Positions 8,682-17,038 of a DNA stretch of 42,302 nucleotides are shown piece by piece (positions within the stretch are counted from its first letter, which is position 1; every line of letters starts with the position of its first letter). Under the pieces are notes generated by a model. The model was not told where the DNA came from and did not search any database. It worked only from the letters and a program-made list of their open reading frames with translations. Source of the DNA: Mitsuaria sp. GD03876 (GTDB lineage: Bacteria; Pseudomonadota; Gammaproteobacteria; Burkholderiales; Burkholderiaceae_C); NCBI RefSeq assembly GCF_029840635.1, contig NZ_JAOCCU010000051.1, forward strand, positions 1 to 42,302, read 5' to 3'. Both the position numbers and the translations under genes were made by a program.

Positions 8682-9299
8682 CTAGGGCGCCGCGCCGCTG
8701 GCCGCCAGCTCCGCCTGCATCCGCGCCCGCATCTCGGCGATGCGGCGCCGTTTCTCTTCTCCCTTAGCCAATTGCTCGGGCGACAGGCCCATGGCGCGTC
8801 CACGCTCGATCTGCTGGTCGATCAGCGGCAACTCCTTGTCGGCCGCGGCGACGAAGGCCTGCTGCGCCGCCTGGTGGCGGTCCTGCTCGCGGCGCGCGTA
8901 GGCCTGCCGGTCGTCGAGCTGCCACGCCGGCGTCCCCTCCTCGGCTGACTGGCGGCGGACCGGCGGCGCGCGGTCGTCGCCGGCCGTGCGCGCATCCGAC
9001 AGGCTCCAGGCAGCCGGCACATCGGCCGAAGGCGTGGACGCCGGCGCCGCGGCGACTTCCACGGCCGCCGACGCGGGAACCGCGCTTCCCAGCGCGTCTG
9101 ATGCCGGTCCCGAGGCCGCCGCGGCCGGGCCGTCCCGCACGAGCCGCGGCGCCGAGGCCGGTGGCGATCCCGCCTGCAAGGTGGCCGCCGCGTCCCAGGT
9201 CCGCCCCGGCCCGCCGATCGCGAGCCATCCCAGCACGGCGCCGACCAGCGCCAACGCCGCGGCGATCTTCCAGTCCACGCGGCCGCGTTCAGTGCGCAT
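8682..9299 (-). CDS. Membrane-anchored helical protein, possible PLC accessory factor
   Basis: About 205 residues from the ATG at 9299, which overlaps the end of the parvulin-like gene by 11 bases. A further upstream start at 9323 is possible but lies deeper in that gene. A single membrane anchor (WKIAAALALVGAVLGWLAIGG) is followed by an Ala/Pro/Ser-rich linker of about 90 residues and a charged helical C-terminal domain (DDRQAYARREQDRHQAAQQAF through EEKRRRIAEMRARMQ). This anchor-linker-helix layout is like that of lipase foldases and of the PlcR accessory proteins of phospholipase C operons, which are also about 200 residues. That comparison rests on layout and gene position only; I cannot show sequence homology. 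Its place as third gene of a PLC operon supports a role in maturation or export. Confidence 0.72.
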   Translation of the reverse strand: MRTERGRVDWKIAAALALVGAVLGWLAIGGPGRTWDAAATLQAGSPPASAPRLVRDGPAAAASGPASDALGSAVPASAAVEVAAAPASTPSADVPAAWSLSDARTAGDDRAPPVRRQSAEEGTPAWQLDDRQAYARREQDRHQAAQQAFVAAADKELPLIDQQIERGRAMGLSPEQLAKGEEKRRRIAEMRARMQAELAASGAAP

Positions 9300-10782
9300 G
9301 CCCGTGCCCCTGGCCGTGCCCATGCCCCTCGGCGCCCTTCATCGGCAGGTCCGGCTCGAACGGCGTGGCCGGTGGCGCCAGCCCCGGCGCCCAGCGCAGG
9401 CCGGCCGACGCCAGCAGCGCGCGCTGGCGCTCCCGCCAGTGGGCCTCGAGCTTCTCCTGCGCGATCGCCTGGCGCGCCTCATGCCGCACCGTGTCGCTGT
9501 CCGCCGGGTGGTGCCCGCGCCGGACCGACATCACCTGGACGCGATCCCAGCCGGTCCCGTCGGGATGCCGGATCGGCGGCGAGGCCGCGCCGGCCGGCCA
9601 GGCCCGCAGCAGGTCCAGCGACCAGGCGTCGACCTCGGCCACCGGCGCCGGATCGCCGAGACGCCAGGCCACCGGCACCACGCCCGGCTGGCCGCGCAGG
9701 TCGGTGCCCTCGCCGCAGGGCGTGCCCGCGCAGCGCAGGCGCACGCCATCGACCGCCTCCAGCCGCGCGAAGCGGTCCAGGTGGGCGCGGTAGTAGGCGC
9801 CGATCTCCTCGGCCGTCACCGACGCCGCCAGCGCCTCGCGCGCCGGCGCGTCGCCATGAGGATCCGCCGTCAGCCCCTGCCAGCGCACCCAGGCGAGCTT
9901 GCGCTGGCGCGCCTCGACGACGCGGCGGACGAAGTCCAGTTCGGCCGCGCTCCAGCCGCTGTCGCGTCGCAGCCAGTCCTCGACGAAGCGCTCGCGCAGC
10001 AGCTGCCGCGCCTGGGCGCGGGCGAACTCGAGGTCGCCCGAGCGCAGCAGGCGCCTGCCCTGCACGTTCTGCAGCGGCCAGAGATCGGCCAGCGTGATCG
10101 CCCCGGCCGGCGTGCCGCCGTAGGCGCGATGCCGCAGCAGCACCAGCCGTGTCGCGGCCTCCTGCTGCGCGGCATCGAGGCCTTCGTCCATGCGCAGGCC
10201 GCCGCCCTGCCCGGCGGGTGCCCACTGCGCCGTCCAGGCGCGTGCGTCCGGCGTTGACGGCAGTTCAGGCCGCGCGGCCGACCAGGCGCGTTCGATGCGC
10301 TCCGGCCAGAGCTGCTGCAGGGTCGCGAGCCACTGGCGCCGCGCCTCGACCTCCGGCGCGAAGCCGACCCGCATGCTCGCGAACAGCGTCGCATCGCCGA
10401 CCTCGCGCGCGGCGGCATCGCCGAGCAGCAGGTCGAGCGCGACATGCCGCGTCAGTTCCGCCAGGCCGAGCTCGGGCTGCTCGCGGCGGGCGAGCCTCAG
10501 CAGCGCCTCGGCGGGGCGGCGCGGGATCGGCTCGTCGCCCAGGCGCGCGACCCAGTCGGACGCCGCGCGGGCGTCGACCGGGGCCGTCGCGCCGGCAATG
10601 GGCGCCTGGGCCGCGCCGGACGTCGCCACGCTCGAAGGCGCCGCCACGCCGGCTTGAGCCGCCAGCAGCGCCACGCCGGTCGCGATGCCGAGCGCCACGC
10701 CCGCCACGGTCCTTCCCGCAGTCCCGGCCGCGGTCCTGACGACGGGCGGGGACGCGACGGCGCGCCGTCTCGCCCGGTTCAT
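9289..10782 (-). CDS. Parvulin-type peptidyl-prolyl isomerase-like protein with His-rich tail
   Basis: 497 residues from the ATG at 10782, which shares one base with the stop of the PLC-like gene (TGATG). The N-terminus has Arg residues and a hydrophobic segment (GVALGIATGVALLAAQAGVA), a signal peptide or anchor. The layout then follows SurA/PpiC-like proteins: helical N-domain, a segment VTAEEIGAYYRAHLDRF near residue 350, and a region where the parvulin domain should lie, ending in WDRVQVMSVRRGHHP and a C-terminal helix. The parvulin core looks degenerate, so it may act as a chaperone more than as an isomerase. The last 16 residues hold six His in a Gly-His run, a likely metal-binding tail. 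Its tight coupling to a predicted zinc enzyme suggests a dedicated periplasmic foldase or metal donor for it. Family assignment is moderate; the role is inferred. Confidence 0.75.
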   Translation of the reverse strand: MNRARRRAVASPPVVRTAAGTAGRTVAGVALGIATGVALLAAQAGVAAPSSVATSGAAQAPIAGATAPVDARAASDWVARLGDEPIPRRPAEALLRLARREQPELGLAELTRHVALDLLLGDAAAREVGDATLFASMRVGFAPEVEARRQWLATLQQLWPERIERAWSAARPELPSTPDARAWTAQWAPAGQGGGLRMDEGLDAAQQEAATRLVLLRHRAYGGTPAGAITLADLWPLQNVQGRRLLRSGDLEFARAQARQLLRERFVEDWLRRDSGWSAAELDFVRRVVEARQRKLAWVRWQGLTADPHGDAPAREALAASVTAEEIGAYYRAHLDRFARLEAVDGVRLRCAGTPCGEGTDLRGQPGVVPVAWRLGDPAPVAEVDAWSLDLLRAWPAGAASPPIRHPDGTGWDRVQVMSVRRGHHPADSDTVRHEARQAIAQEKLEAHWRERQRALLASAGLRWAPGLAPPATPFEPDLPMKGAEGHGHGQGHGHAH

Positions 10783-11804
10783 CACAGCCGTTCGGCCGCG
10801 CGGTTGAGCAGGTGCACGACCATCGCGATCGCATGCGGCACGACGACGCGGCCGACGTCGCGGCGCACCGCGTGGTCGGTGGTCGACAGCACCTGGCCGC
10901 CGCGGCTGTAGGAGATCTGGCCGCCCTGGCGCAGCAGCGGCCGGATGTCGGTGGCGGTCGCCGCCAGCGGCGTGTAGCTGCCCAGCGCGGCGGTGACGAG
11001 CGCGTCGTCGTTGAGCGCCTCGCCGTCGTAGTAGTCCTTGACCCAGGTCTCCCAGCCCGAGTGGTTCAGCGCCGAGGTCGTCCAGGTGTGATGCGGCTGC
11101 AGCAGGTCGGTCGTGTGCATCACGAAACCCAGGCTCTGCACCGTCGGACGCGCCAGGAATTGGGACCACCAGTACTGGCCCAGGTTGTCGATCGGCTGGA
11201 ACGGCGCCTTCTCGAAGTCGGCGTACATCGACGGGGTCGAGCTGCCGCCCTGGCGGTAGTTGGCCTCGGTGAGGCCGTAGGTGTTGTACTTGCTGCCGTC
11301 GCCGAACCAGCCCTTCATGCCGCCCTTGCCGTCGTCCAGGTGGTCGCCGACCAGCCAGGCCGCGGCCAGGTCGTCGATGTCGCCCTTGACCGTCAGCTTG
11401 GCGTAGTTGTAGCCGCCGAACGGGTTGCCGTGGACGTCCGCGCCCTGCGTGCGGTTCTGGAAGTGCCAGTACGAGGTGTAGTTGACGATGCCCGAGCCCA
11501 GGCCCCAGACCGGCGCCAGCACGCAGTCGCCGGTCATCGCGCCGCACAGGTAGGTGTCGGCGAAGTCGTCGACGTCGTAGGCGCCCTGGCCCAGTTGCTC
11601 GGCGAACTGCTCGATCGTGTAGCCCGCGCGCGTCACGCCCGCCAGCAGCTTGGCGTAGTTGGTCGTGCCCGCGTGGCGCTGCATGTAGCGGACCGCGTCG
11701 ATCGCGATCCGCTTGTGGGTGTCCTGCGCGAAGGCGGCGGCGGTGTCCGGGGTGGAGAGGCCGGCCGCGAGGGTGGCGGCGGCCAGGAGCAGCATGGATC
11801 GCAT
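10782..11804 (-). CDS. Secreted zinc-dependent phospholipase C-like hydrolase
   Basis: 340 residues; the ATG at 11804 follows a good ribosome site (AGGGAGA). A signal peptide ends near residue 24 (TPDTAAAFA). Soon after is DTHKRIAIDAV (His30), like the N-terminal metal-ligating region of the zinc PLC and S1/P1 nuclease fold. Near residues 228-240 lies FVMHTTDLLQPHHTW, which fits the H-x3-D-x4-H metal motif of that fold (His230, Asp233, His238). A substrate of phosphodiester type, such as phosphatidylcholine, is expected for the family, but nuclease activity cannot be excluded. It is the first gene of a three-gene overlapping operon with a foldase-like and an anchored protein. Eukaryote-directed or nutrient-scavenging lipase activity is inferred. 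No Tat-type twin arginine is visible. Confidence 0.78.
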   Translation of the reverse strand: MRSMLLLAAATLAAGLSTPDTAAAFAQDTHKRIAIDAVRYMQRHAGTTNYAKLLAGVTRAGYTIEQFAEQLGQGAYDVDDFADTYLCGAMTGDCVLAPVWGLGSGIVNYTSYWHFQNRTQGADVHGNPFGGYNYAKLTVKGDIDDLAAAWLVGDHLDDGKGGMKGWFGDGSKYNTYGLTEANYRQGGSSTPSMYADFEKAPFQPIDNLGQYWWSQFLARPTVQSLGFVMHTTDLLQPHHTWTTSALNHSGWETWVKDYYDGEALNDDALVTAALGSYTPLAATATDIRPLLRQGGQISYSRGGQVLSTTDHAVRRDVGRVVVPHAIAMVVHLLNRAAERL

Positions 11805-11996
11805 CGAAGTCTCCCTGTGGTGAGGCCCGTGTCGGGCCGGTGTGTTGCGCGGTCTGCGCACATCGAACGATGGGGCGCGATGTTCGGAGCCGCTCGTGAC
11901 GCTTCCGTTAAGGAAACGCGACGGGCGGCCCGGGCTTTCACTTGGACACAGTCGGAGGAATCCACGCGACGGGCCGGCCGCGTGGCCGCGCCGGGG

Positions 11997-13124
11997 TCAG
12001 GCCTTGCCGCCCTCATTGGTTTTGTTGGCCTTCCCCGGCCGGGCGGCGGTCCGGATCGCCGGCCGCGCGTTGCGCACGCGGTTCGCGAGGAACACCTCGC
12101 CGATGTCCAGCGTGCTCTCGTGGCCGACATGCGCGGCGCAGGTCGCGAGCCACTTGTCCGCCGCGGTCCGGCCCAGCCCGAACAGCGTGGTCAGCAGCCC
12201 GGGGTCGGTGTTGAGCTTGCTGGAGGCGCCGAACGGCGCCAGGCCGTCCTCGTCGGCGACGCGGTGCAGCCGCATCTGCTTGTAATGCGTCGGATCGATG
12301 CGCCGGTCGCGCAGCAGCCGCTGCACGAAGGCGATCGCGCGCAGCTCCGCGACCAGGCTGGCGTTGAAGGTGATCTCGTTGATGCGGTCGTCGATCTCGG
12401 CGGCGGTGCGCGGGATGCCGGCGTGCTCGCGCGGGTTGATCTGGATGAGCAGCACGTCGTCGGACGCGGTGCCGTAGACCAGCGGCCACAGCGCCGGGTT
12501 GCCCGAGAAGCCGCCGTCCCAGAACGGCTCGCCGTCGATGACCACCGTCTGCGCGCCGTGCGGCAGGCAGGCCGAGGCCATCAGCGCCTCGATGCTCAGG
12601 TCCTCGCCGCTGAACACCCGCGGCTGGCCGGTGCGCACCGAGGTCGCCACGACGAAGACCTTCATCGGCCCGTCGCGCAGCGCCTCGACGTCCACGTGCC
12701 GCTGGACGATGTCGCGCAGCGGATCGAGGTTGAACGGGTTGAGCTGGTACGGGCTCCACAGCCGCAGCCAGGCGTCCCACATCGCGTAGCCGGGCCAGGC
12801 GCTGCGGTTGTAGACCCAGGCCGGCAGCTCCAGGCGCGCGGCCTGGCCGGGCCCGGCCGCCTCGCCGACGACGCCGAAGCAGGCCGGCACGCCGGACACG
12901 TCCTGCCAGAAGCGCGACAGCGCCTGGCGCGCGCCGAGCGCCCCGCCCCGGGCGAAACCGGTGGCCATGACCGCGGCGTTCATCGCGCCGGCGCTGGTGC
13001 CGGACACGCCGTCCACCTGCAGCCGGCCGTCCTCGAGCAGCCGGTCCAGCACGCCCCAGGTGAACGCGCCGTGGGAACCGCCGCCTTGCAGCGCGAGATC
13101 GATCGGACGGGGAGACATCGACAT
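11997..13124 (-). CDS. Patatin-like phospholipase
   Basis: About 375 residues from the ATG at 13124 (a second ATG at 13118 is equally possible; neither has a strong ribosome site). It carries the oxyanion motif LALQGGGSHGAF (residues 8-20), the nucleophile elbow GTSAG (Ser about residue 44), and the catalytic Asp in FWDGGFSGNP. Together these give the Ser-Asp dyad of patatins, which cleave acyl chains from lipids. There is no signal peptide, so it acts in the cytosol or is exported by a non-Sec route. Compact patatins of this type are common in Burkholderiales and often serve lipid turnover. Its position 55 bases after a C80-like protease gene on the same strand leaves open a virulence role, but its sequence looks housekeeping. 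Confidence 0.9.
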   Translation of the reverse strand: MSMSPRPIDLALQGGGSHGAFTWGVLDRLLEDGRLQVDGVSGTSAGAMNAAVMATGFARGGALGARQALSRFWQDVSGVPACFGVVGEAAGPGQAARLELPAWVYNRSAWPGYAMWDAWLRLWSPYQLNPFNLDPLRDIVQRHVDVEALRDGPMKVFVVATSVRTGQPRVFSGEDLSIEALMASACLPHGAQTVVIDGEPFWDGGFSGNPALWPLVYGTASDDVLLIQINPREHAGIPRTAAEIDDRINEITFNASLVAELRAIAFVQRLLRDRRIDPTHYKQMRLHRVADEDGLAPFGASSKLNTDPGLLTTLFGLGRTAADKWLATCAAHVGHESTLDIGEVFLANRVRNARPAIRTAARPGKANKTNEGGKA

Positions 13125-13179
13125 GGCGGGAAGGCGCGCCACCGGCGCGGCGGAAGAAGCGGTGACGCAGCCTAGCAGT

Positions 13180-14721
13180 TCAAGGCGACTGGCTCGTCCC
13201 GGACTTCGGTGAGGCGGGGGCGTCCGGCATGGCCGCCTTCGAGACCGGCCCCAGATGGCCCCGCCAGCCCACCACGAACCCGAGGCGACCGCGAGGGATC
13301 GGGTCGACCAGCCCGACGGTGCGATTCGGGCGTGGGTCCACGCCCGACCCTTCGTCCACGACCCGGTCGTCGGTCGGCACCGCCGGCAGCGCGAAGGTGA
13401 GGTTATGCAACCCGGCGGCACGCCCGGGGAGTCCGGCGACCGACACCTCGTCCCACCCCAGGTCGGCCAGCGACCGCTGGAACTGGTGGGCGTAGGTCGC
13501 CTCGGTGCCCAGGGTCTGCGCGGACCCGCAGGCGTGGAGCTGGATGCTGCCCTTGAAGCCACGCGGCAGTCCGTGCGCGACCAATTCCCGGGCCAATTCC
13601 TGGGGATGAAGACCTCCGACGCCCAGGATGCCGGGGGCCGCGATGCCGCCCCTGCGCAAGGCAAGCTCGAACGGATTTCCCTGGCCATGGCCCATCACCA
13701 TCAGGCGTCCCTCCAGGTCGAGGCCGGCGAGCGGCCTGCGCGCGTCCGCGCGGGCCATCGGCCGCGGGAGCATGAACCTCCCGTTGGCATGAACCTCGCC
13801 GTTGTAGAGCGTCCCGGCCCGCGCCCACTCGTCCGCGAGGTCGTCCTTCGGATCGGCGCGAAGGATCGCCACGCCCGACAGATGCGGTCCGGCGGGGAGC
13901 ACCGTGCCGAGCACCGTGTCCTTGCCCCCGTCCTGGAGCACGAGCGCCACGTCCCGGTCCCGCCCGACCTTCAGCGACCACGACCGGGGTGTCGCCACCG
14001 CGCGGTCGCCGGCGCTGGCCAACTGGTCGGCCAGGCGGTCGATCGGACCCGGATGCACCGTCGCCGGGCGCTCCCAGCCGAAGCGCTCCCGCAACGCCGC
14101 GCCCAGCGACTGCGCGACACGTCCTCGGAGGGCGTCGATGCCCTCCTCGCCGCTGAGGCGCGTCGGGCCGCTCAGGGTTTCGCCGGGAAGGAAGTCGGCG
14201 GGCGTGGGACGGCGGCCCGTCCGCATCCGCGGCCTCCGCGCGTCGTCGAACGGCAGTTCCTGCAAGCGTTCGAGCTCGGCCAACAAGGTGGCGACGTCGC
14301 CCGGAAGGCGGGACCGTGCCGCCGCGCCAGGTCCGCACAGATGCATGCGGAGTTCGTTGACGAGCCCTGCCAGCAGCGATGGCCGCTGGGCCGCCGTCCC
14401 GTCGCCGGCGTCCGGCGGCGGATGCCTCGGCTCGTGGGCGGGCGCGTGCCATCCGTCGGGCCGCGACGCGAGCTGCAGCCAGCTGCGCACGCCGCCGGCG
14501 GGCTCGAAGGCATGGCGCCATCGTCCCTCGTCCAGCAGCACGCCCAGGCCGCGAGGCCACCACGCCGCGCTCATCAGGGCACGGGCCTGTCGGATGTCGC
14601 CGGTGCTCAGTCCGGGCGGCCCGCCGTCAGGCGGCGCGGGCGGGCCGGCGTCGACAGGGGTGGGATGGGATGGGAACGATTCGGCGCAAGCCTCTCGAGA
14701 GGCGATGGACAAGGGGGGCAT
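13180..14721 (-). CDS. Protein with C-terminal C80-like (MARTX/TcdB-type) cysteine protease domain
   Basis: 513 residues from the ATG at 14721; a GTG at 14844 would add 41 Arg-rich residues. I prefer 14721 because its N-terminus (MPPLSIASREACAESFPSHP) is Ser/Pro-rich, as in type III secreted proteins, whereas the extension is highly charged. The C-terminal third matches the pattern of the RTX/Tcd autoprocessing protease (clan CD, family C80): LMVMGHGQGNPF with His345, then GGLHPQELARELVAHGL, then IQLHACGSAQT with Cys398, then YAHQFQRSLADLGWDEVSVAG. In Vibrio MARTX the equivalents are VGHG, GYSADELA, VGCS and GHQF, and the His-Cys distance is close to the 53 seen here. The N-terminal half shows no known domain. 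A stand-alone C80-like protein of this size is unusual; it may process itself, a partner, or a host protein. The motif match is by eye. Confidence 0.72.
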   Translation of the reverse strand: MPPLSIASREACAESFPSHPTPVDAGPPAPPDGGPPGLSTGDIRQARALMSAAWWPRGLGVLLDEGRWRHAFEPAGGVRSWLQLASRPDGWHAPAHEPRHPPPDAGDGTAAQRPSLLAGLVNELRMHLCGPGAAARSRLPGDVATLLAELERLQELPFDDARRPRMRTGRRPTPADFLPGETLSGPTRLSGEEGIDALRGRVAQSLGAALRERFGWERPATVHPGPIDRLADQLASAGDRAVATPRSWSLKVGRDRDVALVLQDGGKDTVLGTVLPAGPHLSGVAILRADPKDDLADEWARAGTLYNGEVHANGRFMLPRPMARADARRPLAGLDLEGRLMVMGHGQGNPFELALRRGGIAAPGILGVGGLHPQELARELVAHGLPRGFKGSIQLHACGSAQTLGTEATYAHQFQRSLADLGWDEVSVAGLPGRAAGLHNLTFALPAVPTDDRVVDEGSGVDPRPNRTVGLVDPIPRGRLGFVVGWRGHLGPVSKAAMPDAPASPKSGTSQSP

Positions 14722-14786
14722 CGGCGCAACCGGTTGACGGGGGACACGGTCAGTTGCGCCCGACCCGCGCGGGTTCTCCCGCGACA

Positions 14787-14875
14787 CCGTTTCCCGTCGC
14801 GGCGCCCGTTCCCGTCTCGGCGCGCGTTCATATCGCGGCGCCACCTCCTATCGCGGCGCCGCCTCCTGTCGTGCC
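14787..14875. repeat. Degenerate 18-base tandem repeat
   Basis: About four to five imperfect units of the type TATCGCGGCGCCGCCTCC (units near 14804-14821, 14822-14839, 14840-14857, 14858-14875) lie between the binding-protein gene and the C80-like gene. On the minus strand two units contain AGGAGG. Read in the frame of the C80-like gene the repeat would encode an Arg-rich hexapeptide (APRRER). It may be untranslated leader or an N-terminal extension from a GTG at 14844. Confidence 0.6.
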
Positions 14876-15730
14876 CTACCTCGGCACCGGATCGTTGGGC
14901 AGCCAGCGCTTGTAGAGCGCCTGGAAGGTGCCGTCGCGCTTGAGCTCGCCCAGTTGCGCCTGCCACGCGTGCACCGTGCCGATCGGGGTGCTGCGGGAGA
15001 AGGCGATGTAGCCCTCGCTGCTGGCGAACGAGTAGACCTCCTCCAGCGCCTGGCGCGCCACGCCGGCTCGCGCCAGCGTCTCGGGCATCGACAGCTTCTC
15101 GGCGGCGAACAGCGGCGCCCGGCCCGCGGCCAGCATCCGCACGCCCTGGATCGGATCGCTGATCAGCTGCAGGTTGCGGAAACCCGCCGATTCCAGCTGC
15201 GTCAGCGTGTACCAGTCCCGCACCACCAGCACCTTGGGCGCGCGCCGCGCCTCGGCGAGCGAGCGCAGCCGGATGCCGCTGCCCGCCTTGGCGTAGAAGG
15301 TGCTCTGGAAGGACACGATCGGCCCGACCCATTGGAAGAGCTTCTCGCGCTCCGGGATCCGGGCCATCGAGAACAGCGCCGTCGGCGGACCGTCCTGGGC
15401 CTCGCGGAAGGCGCGCGCCCAGGGCATGAACTCGATGGGCAGCGACTGGCCGAGCCGCTTCTGGATCGCCTGGACGATGTCGATCGACAGGCCGCGCGGC
15501 AGGCCGTCCTCGGTGAAGTTGATCGGCGGGAATTCCTCGCTGAGCAGGCGCAGCGACGCGGTCGCGGCACCGCCGGAGGACGGCGGGGCCGCCGGCCCCG
15601 CCGAGGCGGAGGGCGTCGGATTGGCGGCGCCGCCCGGCGGGAGCGTCGGCGGCGGCACGGCGGGCCGCCCGGCGGCATGGGCGCCGCCGAGCCAGGCCAG
15701 GCCGGCCAGGGTCAGAAGTCGTCGTTGCAT
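14876..15730 (-). CDS. Periplasmic solute-binding protein, family 3 type
   Basis: 284 residues. A signal peptide (LLTLAGLAWLGGAHAAG) is followed by a Pro/Ala/Gly-rich linker to about residue 55. The SBP family 3 fold comes next: LRLLSEEFPPINFTEDGLPRGLSIDIVQAIQ is the typical opening (shown here only in part as EEFPPINFTEDGLPRG and LSIDIVQAIQ), then MPWARAFREAQ and a C-terminal GEYIAFSRST-like region (SSEGYIAFSRSTPIG). Such proteins bind amino acids or similar small molecules; stand-alone copies without permease genes, like this one, often bind unusual ligands or feed sensors. No ABC permease or ATPase lies nearby. The ligand is unknown. It ends about 150 bases before the C80-like gene and may share its transcript. 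Confidence 0.88.
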   Translation of the reverse strand: MQRRLLTLAGLAWLGGAHAAGRPAVPPPTLPPGGAANPTPSASAGPAAPPSSGGAATASLRLLSEEFPPINFTEDGLPRGLSIDIVQAIQKRLGQSLPIEFMPWARAFREAQDGPPTALFSMARIPEREKLFQWVGPIVSFQSTFYAKAGSGIRLRSLAEARRAPKVLVVRDWYTLTQLESAGFRNLQLISDPIQGVRMLAAGRAPLFAAEKLSMPETLARAGVARQALEEVYSFASSEGYIAFSRSTPIGTVHAWQAQLGELKRDGTFQALYKRWLPNDPVPR

Positions 15731-15896
15731 GCGCGAATCAGATTTCGAACCCAGGGAAGGCGCTTCGTCGCGCCGGTTTCCTGTCCCGCATCAAGCCCGG
15801 GACGTCCGAATCATGATAGGCGGCGGTAACGAAATGTCTTTTTCAGTGATGCCGGAAAGCGACGCGCCGGATGCGCATTCGTGCGCGAACGGCGCC

Positions 15897-15946
15897 GGGG
15901 AAAACACCGAGCCGCCGCGCCGTCGTAGCCTGCGACGCGCGGCGGC
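15897..15946 (-). terminator. Strong hairpin after dctP, likely terminator
   Basis: GCCGCCGCGC (15911-15920) pairs perfectly with GCGCGGCGGC (15937-15946). The inner arms GTCG and CGAC extend the stem to 14 pairs with one bulge. On the minus strand it starts 8 bases after the dctP stop codon and is followed at a distance of about seven bases by TTTT. The T run is short and offset, so efficiency is uncertain. Confidence 0.6.
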
Positions 15947-15953
15947 CAGGAGG

Positions 15954-16985
15954 TCACTTCCCGCCGCGCAGCTTGGCCAGCTGGCCTTGCGTGTCGTTCC
16001 ACAGGTCCATGCCGACCTGCGTGGCGACGCCGGCGTTCACGCGGGTGAGCTTGTCGCGCATGCGCGCGGTCTCGGCCGGGCTCAGCTCGTTGACCGCCAT
16101 GCCCTTGGCCTTGAGTTCGGCCAGCGCCTTGGCCGCCTCGTCGCGGGTGTCCTTGCGCTCGAAGTCGCGGCTCTTGACGGCGGCCTGCTGCAGCACCGCC
16201 TGCTCGTCCTTGGACAGGCTGTCCCAGAACTTCTTCGACACGGTCACGATCCACGGGCTGTAGACGTGGTTCGTCATGGTCAGGTACTTCTGCACCTCGT
16301 AGAACTTGGCCGAGAGGATGGTGTTGTACGGGTTCTCCTGGCCGTCCACCGCGTTGGTCTCCAACGCGGTGAACAGCTCCGAGTACGGCAGCGGCACCGC
16401 GTTGGCGCCCAGCTGCTTGAAGCTGTCCAGGAACACGTTGTTCTGCATCACGCGCAGCTTGATGCCGTTGAGGTCCTCCAGCTTGTTGACCGCGTGCTTG
16501 CTGTTGGTCAGGTTGCGGAAGCCGTTCTCCCAGTAGACGAGGCCGACCAGGCCCTTGTCGGTGAGCTTGGCGCGGACCTTGTCGCCGACCGGGCCGTCGA
16601 GCAACGCGTCGGCCTCGCGGACGTTGTTGACGAGGAAGGGCGTGTCCCAGAGCGCCATTTCCTTGGCGATGCCCACCAGCGTCGCGGTCGAGCCGACCAT
16701 CATTTCCTGCGCGCCGCCGATCAGCGCCTGCTGCATCTGCGTGTCGGGGCCCAGCGCCGCGCCGCCGATGGCGCGCACCTTCATCTTGCCGCCGGAGAGC
16801 TTGAGCACCTCGTCGGCGAAGACCTTCACCGCGCGGCCCTGGTTGCTGTTCTCGGCCAGGCCGTAGCCGAAGCGGATCAGGCGCGGCTTGATGTCGGCGG
16901 CGCGCGCGGGCAGCGACGCGCTCAACGCGATCGCGGCCAGCGCGACGGCGGTGGCCAGGGTACTGCGGCGGGTCTTGTTGCTCAT
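15954..16985 (-). CDS. dctP: TRAP transporter solute-binding protein DctP
   Basis: 343 residues from the ATG at 16985, preceded by the ribosome site AAGGAGA. The signal peptide ends near residue 29 (SLPARA-AD). The mature protein is a typical DctP family member: IRFGYGLAENSNQGRAVKVF at the start, KLRVMQNNVFLDSFKQLGANAVPLPYSEL with the conserved substrate-binding Arg near residue 178, and VDGQENPYNTI. It binds an organic acid in the periplasm and delivers it to the DctQM membrane complex. Being in one operon with gluconokinase, the substrate is probably gluconate or a related sugar acid. It is the last gene of the operon, 53 bases after dctM, and is followed by a strong hairpin. Confidence 0.95.
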   Translation of the reverse strand: MSNKTRRSTLATAVALAAIALSASLPARAADIKPRLIRFGYGLAENSNQGRAVKVFADEVLKLSGGKMKVRAIGGAALGPDTQMQQALIGGAQEMMVGSTATLVGIAKEMALWDTPFLVNNVREADALLDGPVGDKVRAKLTDKGLVGLVYWENGFRNLTNSKHAVNKLEDLNGIKLRVMQNNVFLDSFKQLGANAVPLPYSELFTALETNAVDGQENPYNTILSAKFYEVQKYLTMTNHVYSPWIVTVSKKFWDSLSKDEQAVLQQAAVKSRDFERKDTRDEAAKALAELKAKGMAVNELSPAETARMRDKLTRVNAGVATQVGMDLWNDTQGQLAKLRGGK

Positions 16986-17038
16986 GGTTGTCTCCTTGGG
17001 AACGAAGCGCGGTCGGAAAGGGATCTCGGGGGAAGCGG

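Noticed and set aside
9289-11547. A 752-residue frame suggesting a fusion that extends the foldase gene upstream
   Set aside because: The extra N-terminal part is the PLC-like gene read in the wrong frame. The ATG at 10782 overlapping the PLC stop is the natural start.
11997-13124. Patatin gene as an ExoU-like translocated toxin
   Set aside because: The protein has the compact form of common cytosolic patatins, without the extra domains of ExoU. Proximity to the C80-like gene alone is not enough.
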